10,476 nucleotides of DNA from an uncultured Streptococcus sp. (lineage in GTDB: Bacteria > Bacillota > Bacilli > Lactobacillales > Streptococcaceae): positions 1-10,476 of the forward strand of contig CAJPSM010000041.1 in the NCBI GenBank assembly GCA_905373305.1, in the 5' to 3' direction. Each line of letters opens with the position of its first letter. Positions within the stretch are counted from its first letter, which is position 1. Positions 1-5,925 of the stretch are shown here, piece after piece. The notes under the pieces are model-generated. The model was given only the letters and a program-made list of their open reading frames with translations, was not told where the DNA came from and searched no databases. Made by a program: the position numbers and the translations under genes.

Positions 1-50
1 AACCAGGTCTTAAGAAAGCTCGTAAAGCATCACAATTTAGTAAACGTTAA
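1..50 (+). CDS. rpsI: Ribosomal protein S9, C-terminal tail (partial, 5' end outside window)
   Basis: After two bases of a split codon, the frame reads PGLKKARKASQFSKR and stops at TAA 48-50. This lysine/arginine-rich tail ending in SKR is the C-terminus of bacterial 30S protein S9 in streptococci. In S9 the tail reaches the ribosomal P site. Only the last 15 residues are visible, so the rest of the gene is inferred to lie upstream. A Rho-independent terminator follows 23 nt after the stop, as expected for the end of an rplM-rpsI operon. The same stretch recurs at 4778-4827 with synonymous recoding and one Arg-to-Cys change. This copy keeps the canonical final Arg, so it is probably the functional end, provided the upstream gene is intact. 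Confidence 0.85.
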   Translation, partial: PGLKKARKASQFSKR

Positions 51-73
51 TTCGAGAGAATTACTATACTTAC

Positions 74-102
74 AAAGAGCACCTTTCGGGGTGTTCTTTT
101 TT
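74..102 (+). terminator. Rho-independent terminator of rpsI
   Basis: Stem AAAGAGCACC (74-83) pairs with GGTGTTCTTT (90-99), with one G-U pair and a 6-nt loop. It runs into a T tract ending at 102. It sits 23 nt after the rpsI stop codon. It is duplicated in the right repeat at 4851-4879. Confidence 0.85.
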
Positions 103-215
103 ATCGACACTTTGTAGATTTATAATTGGGAATCTCCTTGAATGGTATCAGGTAAATGAAAAGATTCGGCGATCATATCCTATTTCTTCGTACTTTAGTC
201 TAATACCTATAATGT

Positions 216-259
216 AAAAAAACTCTAGCTATCAGGTAGTTGATAGTTAGAGTTTTTTT
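216..259 (-). terminator. Terminator of the LysR gene (bidirectional)
   Basis: A long near-perfect stem (216-234 with 241-259, core CTCTAGCTATCA and TGATAGTTAGAG) has A7 on one side and T7 on the other. On the minus strand it begins directly after the LysR stop codon (260-262) and ends in a U tract. By symmetry it could also stop transcription arriving from rpsI. Confidence 0.85.
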
Positions 260-1138
260 CTATTCATATGATTTAATGAGATTAAATAAGGCTTCTACTT
301 CTGATGACAGTGTAGCTGATTTGAGATAAGCGTAATAAACTGTAAATGTTATCTGGTCCTCCGGTATTAGAGGGATTTTTATTAAATCATCATCTTCATC
401 AGAAAGTGCGATATCAGCCAGTAAACTAACGCCAATCCCTTTCTTTAAAAGTTCTTTAAGAATGACAATGTCATCAGTCTTAAAGAATATTTCTGCCTTG
501 TTTTGATACTTTTGATTAAGTAGCTCAAAAGCTTTCAGGTGAACAAAGTGTTCGTCTAAAAGTATAAAGGATTGATCTACTAATTCTTCAAAAGTGAGGG
601 AAAGAGCAGTAGCAAGAGGATGGTTCTTAGATAAAACGACATACAGTTCTTTATGAAAGAGTTCATGTGTCTCTATTGAAGGATGATTGAGTGGTTCAAT
701 CAATCCGAGTAAGCTCGCATCTAGTTCTCCCTTAAGGAGAAGATTTAATAATTCTACGGATCCACCACGAATAGGACGTACCTTTTTTAAAAAATCAAAT
801 TCAGTTTCTTTATTTAAGACAGAGAAAAGATACTGAATGATAATAGGAGGGAATCCTACAGTAGAGCAATGCGCCAAAGAGCGATTAATTTCTTTGCGAG
901 TAGAAATGACCTCAGGTAAAATCAGTTCTGTATGCTTCAGAAGGATTTGTCCTTGATTAGTTAGTTTAAAGGAGCGATGTGAAGGATCATGGTGAATCAA
1001 TTTGCAATTAAAAGATTCCTCTAAGCGCTTGATGGCATAAGAAATAGATGGTTGGCTGACTTTATGTTGTTTTGCTACTTCCGTATAGGATTGAAGCTGG
1101 CAGAGGTCATAAAAATATTGTAGATCTTTTAAATTCAT
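260..1138 (-). CDS. mleR: LysR-family transcriptional regulator, probable malolactic activator (MleR-like)
   Basis: This 292-residue protein has the standard LysR layout. An N-terminal winged helix-turn-helix covers about residues 1-60, with recognition helix around 25-40 (motif VSQPSISYAIKRLE). A two-lobed effector-binding domain covers about 90-290. Length is normal for the family. The start at 1138 gives the canonical MNLKDLQYFY opening; the upstream AGTGAG is only a modest ribosome binding site. The function assignment comes from context: in other lactic acid bacteria a divergent LysR gene, mleR, activates mleS-mleP and responds to L-malate, and this gene points away from that pair. Unusually, another regulator gene lies between it and mleS. 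It is probably read from its own promoter in the 127-nt gap, or as the second gene after the XRE regulator. LysR family is certain; the MleR role is inferred. Confidence 0.85.
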   Translation of the reverse strand: MNLKDLQYFYDLCQLQSYTEVAKQHKVSQPSISYAIKRLEESFNCKLIHHDPSHRSFKLTNQGQILLKHTELILPEVISTRKEINRSLAHCSTVGFPPIIIQYLFSVLNKETEFDFLKKVRPIRGGSVELLNLLLKGELDASLLGLIEPLNHPSIETHELFHKELYVVLSKNHPLATALSLTFEELVDQSFILLDEHFVHLKAFELLNQKYQNKAEIFFKTDDIVILKELLKKGIGVSLLADIALSDEDDDLIKIPLIPEDQITFTVYYAYLKSATLSSEVEALFNLIKSYE

Positions 1139-1265
1139 ATGGGCTCACTTTCATTAGTTGGAGAAGGAAAATAAGTGGAAATCACCAGATAAATACTTTT
1201 TATCCGTATCCTACAATTTGACTATACGAGTATTCACCAGTTAAAATGTAAGTGAGTCAGGGATA

Positions 1266-1616
1266 TCAAAGGTTATCTAAGATACTTTCAAAAATGACCA
1301 ACATCTTTTCTCGTTTATCAATAGGGAGCTGTTTAATCTTCATGTTGATTCTTTTGAGTGAAAGATTGTCGGTCTTATCAGAGGTTGATTCAAGGCTATC
1401 AAAATTGAAAAATTCCTCTGGGGTCATCTCTAGGGCGACAATCACTTTTTCAAGACTGTGAATGGTCAGATTCACATTTTGGTTTTCAAGTTGATTGATA
1501 TACTTAAGCCCAAGTCCTGCTTGTTCCGAAAGTTCTTCCTGGCTCATTTTTTTCTGTGTTCGAAAATATTTCACTTTTTGGGAAATATATTGTTGTAAAT
1601 AGTTTTTATTCGTCAT
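1266..1616 (-). CDS. Small XRE-family helix-turn-helix regulator
   Basis: This is a 116-residue protein when started at the internal Met (ATG at 1616-1614, MTNKNYLQQY). A frame start at 1682 would add a 22-residue hydrophobic, Phe/Tyr-rich leader that does not suit a DNA-binding protein. No start has a good ribosome binding site. A Cro/C1-type HTH spans about residues 11-70, with the core MSQEELSEQAGLGLKYINQL, where SQEEL is helix 2 and the next helix contacts DNA. The C-terminal 45 residues are polar and may dimerise. No peptidase or sensor domain is visible. It lies between the LysR gene and mleS and is transcribed leftward, so it probably regulates itself and/or the divergent malolactic genes. 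Its ligand and targets cannot be read from the sequence. Confidence 0.8.
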   Translation of the reverse strand: MTNKNYLQQYISQKVKYFRTQKKMSQEELSEQAGLGLKYINQLENQNVNLTIHSLEKVIVALEMTPEEFFNFDSLESTSDKTDNLSLKRINMKIKQLPIDKREKMLVIFESILDNL

Positions 1617-1885
1617 ATAAATAGAATACAAGTTTTGCATGACAAAAAAACATCTTAGAAAATACAAAGTATTATATAACAAACTTATATGATATTTATT
1701 TTAATTCGGATTGCCAATTTGTATGATTAGTTTCTTTTACTCGAAACTTTTAGTAAAGAGTGATCATTGAGAGTTTTATGAGTCCAGAACTTTATAAAAT
1801 ATAACAACTTAAAGTGTCATTAATAATGGTGTTCTAAGTATAAAGAGCTTATTAGAAAATTGTTCTCGTAGACTCATTATAACAT

Positions 1886-1903
1886 ATACGTACACAATTG
1901 TAT
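1886..1903. promoter_or_regulatory. Candidate LysR activator site upstream of mleS
   Basis: ATAC (1886-1889) and GTAT (1900-1903) form an interrupted dyad that contains the perfect palindrome ACAATTGT (1894-1901). It lies roughly 55-72 nt before the predicted mleS transcription start, the usual position for the primary LysR recognition site. The mleS promoter has no good -35, which fits activator dependence. It is not an exact T-N11-A box at the dyad, so the call is tentative. Confidence 0.3.
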
Positions 1904-1920
1904 TTTTCAAACAACAAAGT

Positions 1921-1951
1921 TTTCCAAACGATTCGTTTTAAGTGGTATAAT
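1921..1951 (+). promoter_or_regulatory. mleS-mleP promoter (extended -10) with internal palindrome
   Basis: The extended -10 TGGTATAAT ends at 1951 (TATAAT 1946-1951), 23 nt before the ATG. No convincing -35 sits at 17 nt; TTTCCA (1921-1926) would need a 19-nt spacer. The spacer holds the 13-bp palindrome AAACGA-t-TCGTTT (1926-1938), a suitable place for a repressor to block polymerase. It resembles a CcpA cre site only loosely, lacking the key G and C of that consensus. Confidence 0.65.
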
Positions 1952-1974
1952 AGAAGTAAAAAGGAGGTTGCACT

Positions 1975-3600
1975 ATGATTGCACATGATATTTTAAATAA
2001 TCCTTTCCTCAATAAAGGTACTGCCTTTACATTAGAGGAGCGGAAGGAACTAGGCCTTATTGGTTTACTGCCACCGTATGTTCAAACGATTGAAGAACAA
2101 GCGGCGCAAACTTATGCACAAATGCAAACAAAAGCCAATGATTTGGGAAAGCGTCTTTTCCTAATGGAAATTTTTAACACGAACCGGACTCTTTTCTATT
2201 ACCTCTTTTCTCAACATTTGGAGGAATTCAATCCAATTGTATACGATCCAACTATTGCAGATACCATTGAAGGCTATAGTGATCTCTTTGTAGATCCACA
2301 ATATGCGGGATATCTTGATATCAATCATCCTGAAAATATTGAAGCCACTTTGAAAAATGCTGCTGGGAATCGCGAGATTCGTCTCATTGTTGTAACAGAT
2401 GCAGAAGGAATCCTTGGAATCGGTGACTGGGGAACAAATGGTGTCGATATTTCTGTTGGGAAATTGATGGTCTACACGGGTGCTGCTGGAATCGATCCTT
2501 CTATAGTCCTTCCTTTAGTCATTGATGCAGGGACTAACCGTGAAGAACTTCGTAACAATCCTAATTACTTAGGAAATCGTCATGAACGGGTTCGTGGTGA
2601 TCGTTACTATGACTTCATTGACCAATTTGTTCAAACAGCAGAACGTCTCTTTCCTAAACTCTACCTTCACTGGGAAGACTTCGGCCGCTTGAATGCTGCC
2701 AATATTCTTGAAAAATACCGAAAACAAATTCCAACTTTTAATGATGATATTCAAGGCACAGGAATCGTTACCTTGGGTGGTATCTTTGGTTCACTGGATA
2801 TTAGTGGTGAAAAATTAACAGATCAAGTTTATCTCTGCTATGGTGGTGGTACTGCGGGTGCAGGGATTGCTTCTCGTGTTCTTCGTGAAATGGAGAGTGA
2901 AGGTCTTTCTGAAGAAGAAGCCTATAAACGTTTCTTTATGGTTGATAAACAAGGTCTTCTCTTTGATGACATGGATGACCTAACTCCTGAACAAAAACCG
3001 TTTGCTAAGAAACGTGCTGACTTTAGTAACGCAGACAAGTTGACTGACCTGCTTGAAGTAGTGAAGACTGTGAAGCCAACCATTCTTGTAGGAACTTCGA
3101 CTCAGCCTAATACCTTCACTAAAGAAATAGTAGAGGCTATGTGTGAAAATACAGAGCGTCCGATGATCTTCCCTTTGTCAAATCCAACCAAACTAGCTGA
3201 AGCTAGTGCCAAAGATTTGATTGAATGGTCAGATGGCAAAGCTTTTGTCGCAACAGGAATTCCTGCTGATACAGTTTCTTATAAAGGTGTCGACTATGTG
3301 ATTGGTCAAGCCAATAATGCCTTGATTTACCCAGGTCTTGGTCTAGGTATGCTGGCTTCTGAAGCAAGTCTTTTGACTGACGAAATGATTGGAGCAGCGG
3401 CTCATTCATTAAGTGGTATTGTCAATCCAGGCCAACCAGGAGCTCCTGTCTTGCCACCATTCAAGTATGTAGCAGATGTTTCTATTAAAGTAGCAGAAGC
3501 AGTCGCTAAAAAAGCACAAGAGCAAGGTCTTGCGCGTGCTAAGGAAACAGATATGGCCAAAGCAGTTCGTGATTTGAAGTGGTATCCAGAGTATAGATAA
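1975..3600 (+). CDS. mleS: Malolactic enzyme (NAD/Mn-dependent L-malate decarboxylase to L-lactate)
   Basis: This cytoplasmic enzyme converts L-malate directly to L-lactate and CO2, using NAD+ and Mn2+ as tightly held cofactors. The 541-residue length is typical. It belongs to the malic enzyme superfamily: the N-terminal malic domain covers about 75-260 and the NAD-binding domain about 265-520. Visible motifs are TDAEGILGIGDWGTNG (141-156), active-site Lys163 in VGKLMVY, the metal-binding acidic motif WEDF (233-236), FNDDIQGT (255-262, Asp257/258), the glycine-rich dinucleotide loop YGGGTAGAGIAS (289-300), and PLSNPT. The GDWG form, rather than the GDLG common in malic enzymes, and the GTSTQPNTFT segment point to malolactic enzyme over malic enzyme. 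The start is fixed by AAGGAGG at 1961-1967. It heads an operon with the permease gene 77 nt downstream and has no terminator between them. Confidence 0.95.
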   Translation: MIAHDILNNPFLNKGTAFTLEERKELGLIGLLPPYVQTIEEQAAQTYAQMQTKANDLGKRLFLMEIFNTNRTLFYYLFSQHLEEFNPIVYDPTIADTIEGYSDLFVDPQYAGYLDINHPENIEATLKNAAGNREIRLIVVTDAEGILGIGDWGTNGVDISVGKLMVYTGAAGIDPSIVLPLVIDAGTNREELRNNPNYLGNRHERVRGDRYYDFIDQFVQTAERLFPKLYLHWEDFGRLNAANILEKYRKQIPTFNDDIQGTGIVTLGGIFGSLDISGEKLTDQVYLCYGGGTAGAGIASRVLREMESEGLSEEEAYKRFFMVDKQGLLFDDMDDLTPEQKPFAKKRADFSNADKLTDLLEVVKTVKPTILVGTSTQPNTFTKEIVEAMCENTERPMIFPLSNPTKLAEASAKDLIEWSDGKAFVATGIPADTVSYKGVDYVIGQANNALIYPGLGLGMLASEASLLTDEMIGAAAHSLSGIVNPGQPGAPVLPPFKYVADVSIKVAEAVAKKAQEQGLARAKETDMAKAVRDLKWYPEYR

Positions 3601-3677
3601 TTCATTCCTGCTGCCTATCCTTCGCTAGCGACAGATTTGTATGGGCTGTGGACTTAAGTAATATAGAAAGGATACCT

Positions 3678-4625
3678 ATGTCACTCTTTTTAACCTCGAT
3701 TACGAGTATCATTCCGATTATCGCTATCATTATTTTGGGGTATGTTCTTCAGGTGAAGGGATGGTTTGGAGACGACTTTGGACCTAACCTATCTCATTTA
3801 ATCATGAATGTAGCCTTGCCAGCATCAATCTTTGTGTCGGTAATGAAATACCTAACACTAGATAAACTAATCAGTCTTTCTGGAGGTCTCCTTTATACAT
3901 TTGTGGCCTTTATCTTGGGCTATATCGTAGCTTATATTGCAGTTGTGCTTTTCAAGGTTCGTCCAGGACGGCGAGGAACCATGATTAATACCTTTGTGAA
4001 TGCCAACACTATTTTTATTGGTTTACCTTTAAACGTTGCTCTTTTTGGGGATCAGGCTCTTCCCTACTTCTTGGTGTATTATATTACAAATACGGTATCT
4101 ACTTGGACATTAGGTGTCTATCTCATGACCTCGGATAGCAAAGAAGGGGCTTCAAAGCAAGCTCAAAAATTCAATTGGAAGAAGCTCTTCCCAGCACCTT
4201 TATTGGGATTTCTTGTAGCCCTTGTATTTTTAGTGCTCCGTCTTCCTGTTCCAAGTTTTGCAGAAAGTACTTTGACTTATATTGGTAGTTTAACAACGCC
4301 ACTATCTCTTATCTATATCGGTATTGTTCTTGCAAAGGCAGGCTTGAATACGATTGCCTTTGATAAAGATACAATTGTCACTTTGGTTGGACGCTTTATC
4401 CTAGCTCCTCTGATCATGCTTCTTGTATTGAAGTTCTTTGCCCCAAATATGGCAACAGCAGAATTTAAGACCTTTATGATTCAGTCTGCTACACCAGCTC
4501 TAGCAGTTCTTCCAATCCTTGCCAATCAAGGAAAAGGAGATGTTGAGTTTTCAACGAATGTGGTGACTCTAAGTACAGTGCTCTTTATCATTGTTATTCC
4601 AATATTACAAACTTTGTTAGGATAA
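3678..4625 (+). CDS. mleP: Malate permease, auxin efflux carrier (AEC) family
   Basis: This inner-membrane transporter probably takes up L-malate (or exchanges it for lactate) for MleS. The 315-residue protein is very hydrophobic, with about ten predicted membrane spans in two halves joined by a polar loop at about 151-170. AEC-type signatures are NANTIFIGLP (108-117) in the first half and SATPALAVLPILANQ (270-284) in the second, both on helix breaks of the inverted-repeat fold. The ATG at 3678 is chosen because GAAAGGA (3666-3672) precedes it correctly; an in-frame GTG at 3648 would add ten polar residues without a ribosome binding site. Position directly after mleS matches the mleS-mleP order known from lactic acid bacteria. 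Malate specificity is inferred from that context. No strong terminator follows. Confidence 0.9.
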   Translation: MSLFLTSITSIIPIIAIIILGYVLQVKGWFGDDFGPNLSHLIMNVALPASIFVSVMKYLTLDKLISLSGGLLYTFVAFILGYIVAYIAVVLFKVRPGRRGTMINTFVNANTIFIGLPLNVALFGDQALPYFLVYYITNTVSTWTLGVYLMTSDSKEGASKQAQKFNWKKLFPAPLLGFLVALVFLVLRLPVPSFAESTLTYIGSLTTPLSLIYIGIVLAKAGLNTIAFDKDTIVTLVGRFILAPLIMLLVLKFFAPNMATAEFKTFMIQSATPALAVLPILANQGKGDVEFSTNVVTLSTVLFIIVIPILQTLLG

Positions 4626-4777
4626 GAAGGAAGAGGATAGGGTTGAAAGTTCTGCGTTAATAAATTCCCCTATTTAAAAAATATTGATTCAAATTTTATG
4701 AAATGAATAAGTGGTTTTAGTTCTGAAAAGCCTTGATATTACGCTATTTTTAGTCCAAATGAAACTCATACTTTCCA

Positions 4778-4827
4778 AACCAGGTCTTAAGAAAGCTCGT
4801 AAAGCATCACAATTCTCAAAATGTTAA
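4778..4827 (+). pseudogene. rpsI: Duplicated rpsI 3' end (fragment)
   Basis: The frame reads PGLKKARKASQFSKC and stops at 4825-4827, a copy of the last 15 codons of rpsI. Homology to S9 begins abruptly at the AAA codon at 4777; upstream bases do not continue the gene and no start exists. Compared with 1-50, the last codons are TTC TCA AAA TGT instead of TTT AGT AAA CGT. Two changes are synonymous, and the final one turns Arg into Cys. The Cys would be consistent with loss of selection on a non-translated copy. Confidence 0.85.
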
Positions 4828-4850
4828 TTCGAGAGAATTACTATACTTAC

Positions 4851-4879
4851 AAAGAGCACCTTTTGGGGTGTTCTTTTTT
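4851..4879 (+). terminator. Duplicated rpsI terminator
   Basis: This has the same stem and T tract as 74-102, with a single loop base change (C to T at 4864). In its present position it would end rightward transcription coming from mleS-mleP, which otherwise lacks a good terminator. Confidence 0.75.
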
Positions 4880-4947
4880 ATATTTCCATACTAAATTGGT
4901 GCAATTGACACAGTTGTTGCGACTTTAGTCGAATACAGTCAGTTGCC

Positions 4948-4985
4948 TCAAAACGTTAATTAACACGATACTATCAACGTTTTGA
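4948..4985. repeat. 10-bp inverted repeat of unknown role
   Basis: TCAAAACGTT (4948-4957) and AACGTTTTGA (4976-4985) are perfect inverted copies separated by 18 nt. There is no T tract, so it is not an ordinary terminator. It slightly resembles TCAAAAC-type dyads in pneumococcal intergenic repeats, but a named element cannot be assigned. Confidence 0.5.
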
Positions 4986-5055
4986 AACACTTAAGAGTTC
5001 ACCTCATGGGTGCTTCTCTGTCTAACTTAATTTTATAAATTAGGAAATAAAAAAG

Positions 5056-5064
5056 TGGTATAAT
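5056..5064 (+). promoter_or_regulatory. Extended -10 promoter of the rhomboid gene
   Basis: TGGTATAAT (5056-5064) is a full extended -10. The surrounding AGTGGTATAATAG is identical to the mleS promoter core. No clear -35 is present. The transcript would have a leader of about 50 nt before the ATG at 5119. Confidence 0.65.
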
Positions 5065-5118
5065 AGTCATAGATGAAGAACTGCAAAAATGAGAAATATG
5101 TAGAAGAAAATTATTAAC

Positions 5119-5730
5119 ATGAAAAGTATCCTCAAAACCTACCCAGTTGTCAGCACTTTAACTTTCATTTGTTTATTTTTAGGAATTCTCACTTCTATTT
5201 ATGGGAATGCTATGTACGACCTATTGGCCTTTCATTCAAAACCAGTGTATTATTGGCAGTATATGAGTGGAACCTTGATGCATGGAAGTAAAGGAGCCCC
5301 CCTCTGGTTTTTATGGGTACATCTGTTTTTAAATGGGCTCATGATTCTACCTTTTGGCGGACTGCTGGAAAGGAAAAGAGGCTCCAAACATGTCTTGGTT
5401 ATTTTTGTTACTGCGACAGTCGTCTCTTCTATCGCCTTTCACTTGTTAACACTGGGGCAAAAAATTCAGGCGACTGGGATTTCTGCGGTTGGTTATGCTT
5501 TTATAACTGGAGGAGTCATGCTCCTATCAAATATATGGAAAGAATTTTCATGCACCGTAAAACTGTGTTATCTTTGCTTAATCCTTCTATCTAGCCTGAT
5601 GCTTTTACCAATGATCACCGGATGGATTTCTACCTTCTTGCATCTTTCGGGGATTGCTAGTTACCTTTTCGTTTTATCCTCAGCCACTGCCTTAAGGAAA
5701 ATGCTTAAGGCATCCGTTGATTCATCATGA
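5119..5730 (+). CDS. Rhomboid-family intramembrane serine protease
   Basis: This 203-residue polytopic membrane protein has about six predicted spans, the minimal rhomboid core. The TM2 HxxxN motif is H68LFLN72, followed by the family-typical GGLLERKRGS loop (80-89). The catalytic serine is S122 in G120-I-S-A, and the second dyad member is H175 in HLSG in the last span, followed by small residues. Rhomboids cleave transmembrane substrates inside the bilayer. The nucleophile motif reads GISA rather than GxSG, which may mean altered activity or a pseudoprotease, although Ser and His are both kept. The ribosome binding site upstream of 5119 is weak (GAAG), but no later Met preserves TM1. It is monocistronic, with its own promoter and a terminator at 5744-5778. 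The substrate is not predictable. Confidence 0.8.
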   Translation: MKSILKTYPVVSTLTFICLFLGILTSIYGNAMYDLLAFHSKPVYYWQYMSGTLMHGSKGAPLWFLWVHLFLNGLMILPFGGLLERKRGSKHVLVIFVTATVVSSIAFHLLTLGQKIQATGISAVGYAFITGGVMLLSNIWKEFSCTVKLCYLCLILLSSLMLLPMITGWISTFLHLSGIASYLFVLSSATALRKMLKASVDSS

Positions 5731-5743
5731 TATTAAGATTTAC

Positions 5744-5778
5744 AGACATTCAAGAATTTTATCTTGGATGTCTTTTTT
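5744..5778 (+). terminator. Terminator of the rhomboid gene
   Basis: The stem is AGACATTCAAGA (5744-5755) with TCTTGGATGTCT (5762-5773), one T/G mismatch, a 6-nt loop and a T6 tract (5773-5778). It starts 14 nt after the stop codon. Confidence 0.9.
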
Positions 5779-5822
5779 GTTCAAAATAGATAAGTGTTAC
5801 TGCTTAAACTTGATTTTCCCAG

Positions 5823-5851
5823 TGGACAATCGTTCGCTTTTTTTATATAAT
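5823..5851 (+). promoter_or_regulatory. Promoter of the hdiR-umuC operon
   Basis: TGGACA (-35, 5823-5828) and TATAAT (-10, 5846-5851) are separated by 17 nt, an 11 of 12 match to the sigma-70 consensus. Such a strong promoter needs repression, which fits a LexA-like regulator as first gene. Transcription should start near 5858. Confidence 0.85.
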
Positions 5852-5867
5852 AAAACTAAACCAAAAT

Positions 5868-5893
5868 GGTTGATTTTTGAAATGGAGTCAACC
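5868..5893. promoter_or_regulatory. Candidate operator of the S24 repressor
   Basis: GGTTGA (5868-5873) and TCAACC (5888-5893) are perfect inverted half sites 14 nt apart, just after the predicted transcription start. A further AACC-n5-GGTT dyad overlaps the left half site (from about 5860). A dimeric XRE-S24 repressor bound here could block the operon. The RNA could also fold into a hairpin, so binding is a hypothesis. Confidence 0.4.
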
Positions 5894-5925
5894 TGCAACG
5901 AAAGCGTCACACTAGGAGGTGAATC

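Larger units (their letters stand above)
1..104. repeat. Left direct repeat (rpsI tail plus terminator)
   Basis: Bases 1-104 match 4778-4881 at 98 of 104 positions by eye, with an offset of 4777. The mismatches are at 38-41, 45 and 87. The repeat may extend left beyond the window edge. It spans the last 15 codons of rpsI, the 3' untranslated region and the terminator. The two copies bracket the whole malolactic locus, as attL/attR sites of an element integrated into the 3' end of a housekeeping gene would. Confidence 0.85.
1617..1974. other. 358-nt divergent regulatory region between XRE regulator and mleS
   Basis: No gene is visible here; the DNA is strongly AT-rich. It holds the mleS promoter at its right end. 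At its left end a minus-strand TATAAT (1676-1671) could serve the XRE gene but lacks a clear -35. Short dyads are present: TTTACT/AGTAAA near 1736-1757, CATTA-a-TAATG at 1818-1828, TACGTA (1887-1892) next to ACAATTGT (1894-1901), and AAACGA-t-TCGTTT at 1926-1938. These are candidate operators for the two regulators encoded on the left. Confidence 0.6.
4778..4881. repeat. Right direct repeat (rpsI tail plus terminator)
   Basis: This is the partner of the repeat at 1-104, with six mismatches in 104 positions. Identity ends sharply at about 4881. A further short match follows in both flanks (192-206 and 4922-4936, 14 of 15 bases), so the original duplication may have been longer on the right side. 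Confidence 0.85.
4626..5118. other. Gene-free junction between the malolactic locus and the rhomboid gene
   Basis: No intact gene is visible. Bases 4626-4777 are AT-rich, with only a weak ATAGGG/CCCTAT dyad near the end of mleP. The right direct repeat follows (4778-4881), then degenerate inverted repeats (4948-4985 and 4993-5018), then the rhomboid promoter (5056-5064). No integrase or relaxase remnant is seen. Confidence 0.6.

Noticed and set aside
1617..1682. Longer start for the XRE regulator (22 extra residues)
   Set aside because: The extension is hydrophobic, has no ribosome binding site and precedes the normal start of an XRE domain.
1926..1938. CcpA catabolite (cre) site at the mleS promoter
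   Set aside because: The palindrome has the central CG but misses the conserved G and C positions of the cre consensus; kept only as an unassigned palindrome.
3648..3677. GTG start for the permease
   Set aside because: It adds ten polar residues before TM1 and lacks a ribosome binding site; the ATG at 3678 has GAAAGGA at the right distance.
4919..4985. BOX-type pneumococcal repeat element
   Set aside because: Only the GACTTTAGTC and CCTCAAAAC-like pieces are reminiscent; the usual boxA/boxC layout is not visible.
5073..5117. 14-codon ORF (MKNCKNEKYVEENY) ending 1 nt before the rhomboid start, as a leader peptide
   Set aside because: It has no ribosome binding site and no attenuator-like hairpins; chance is as likely.
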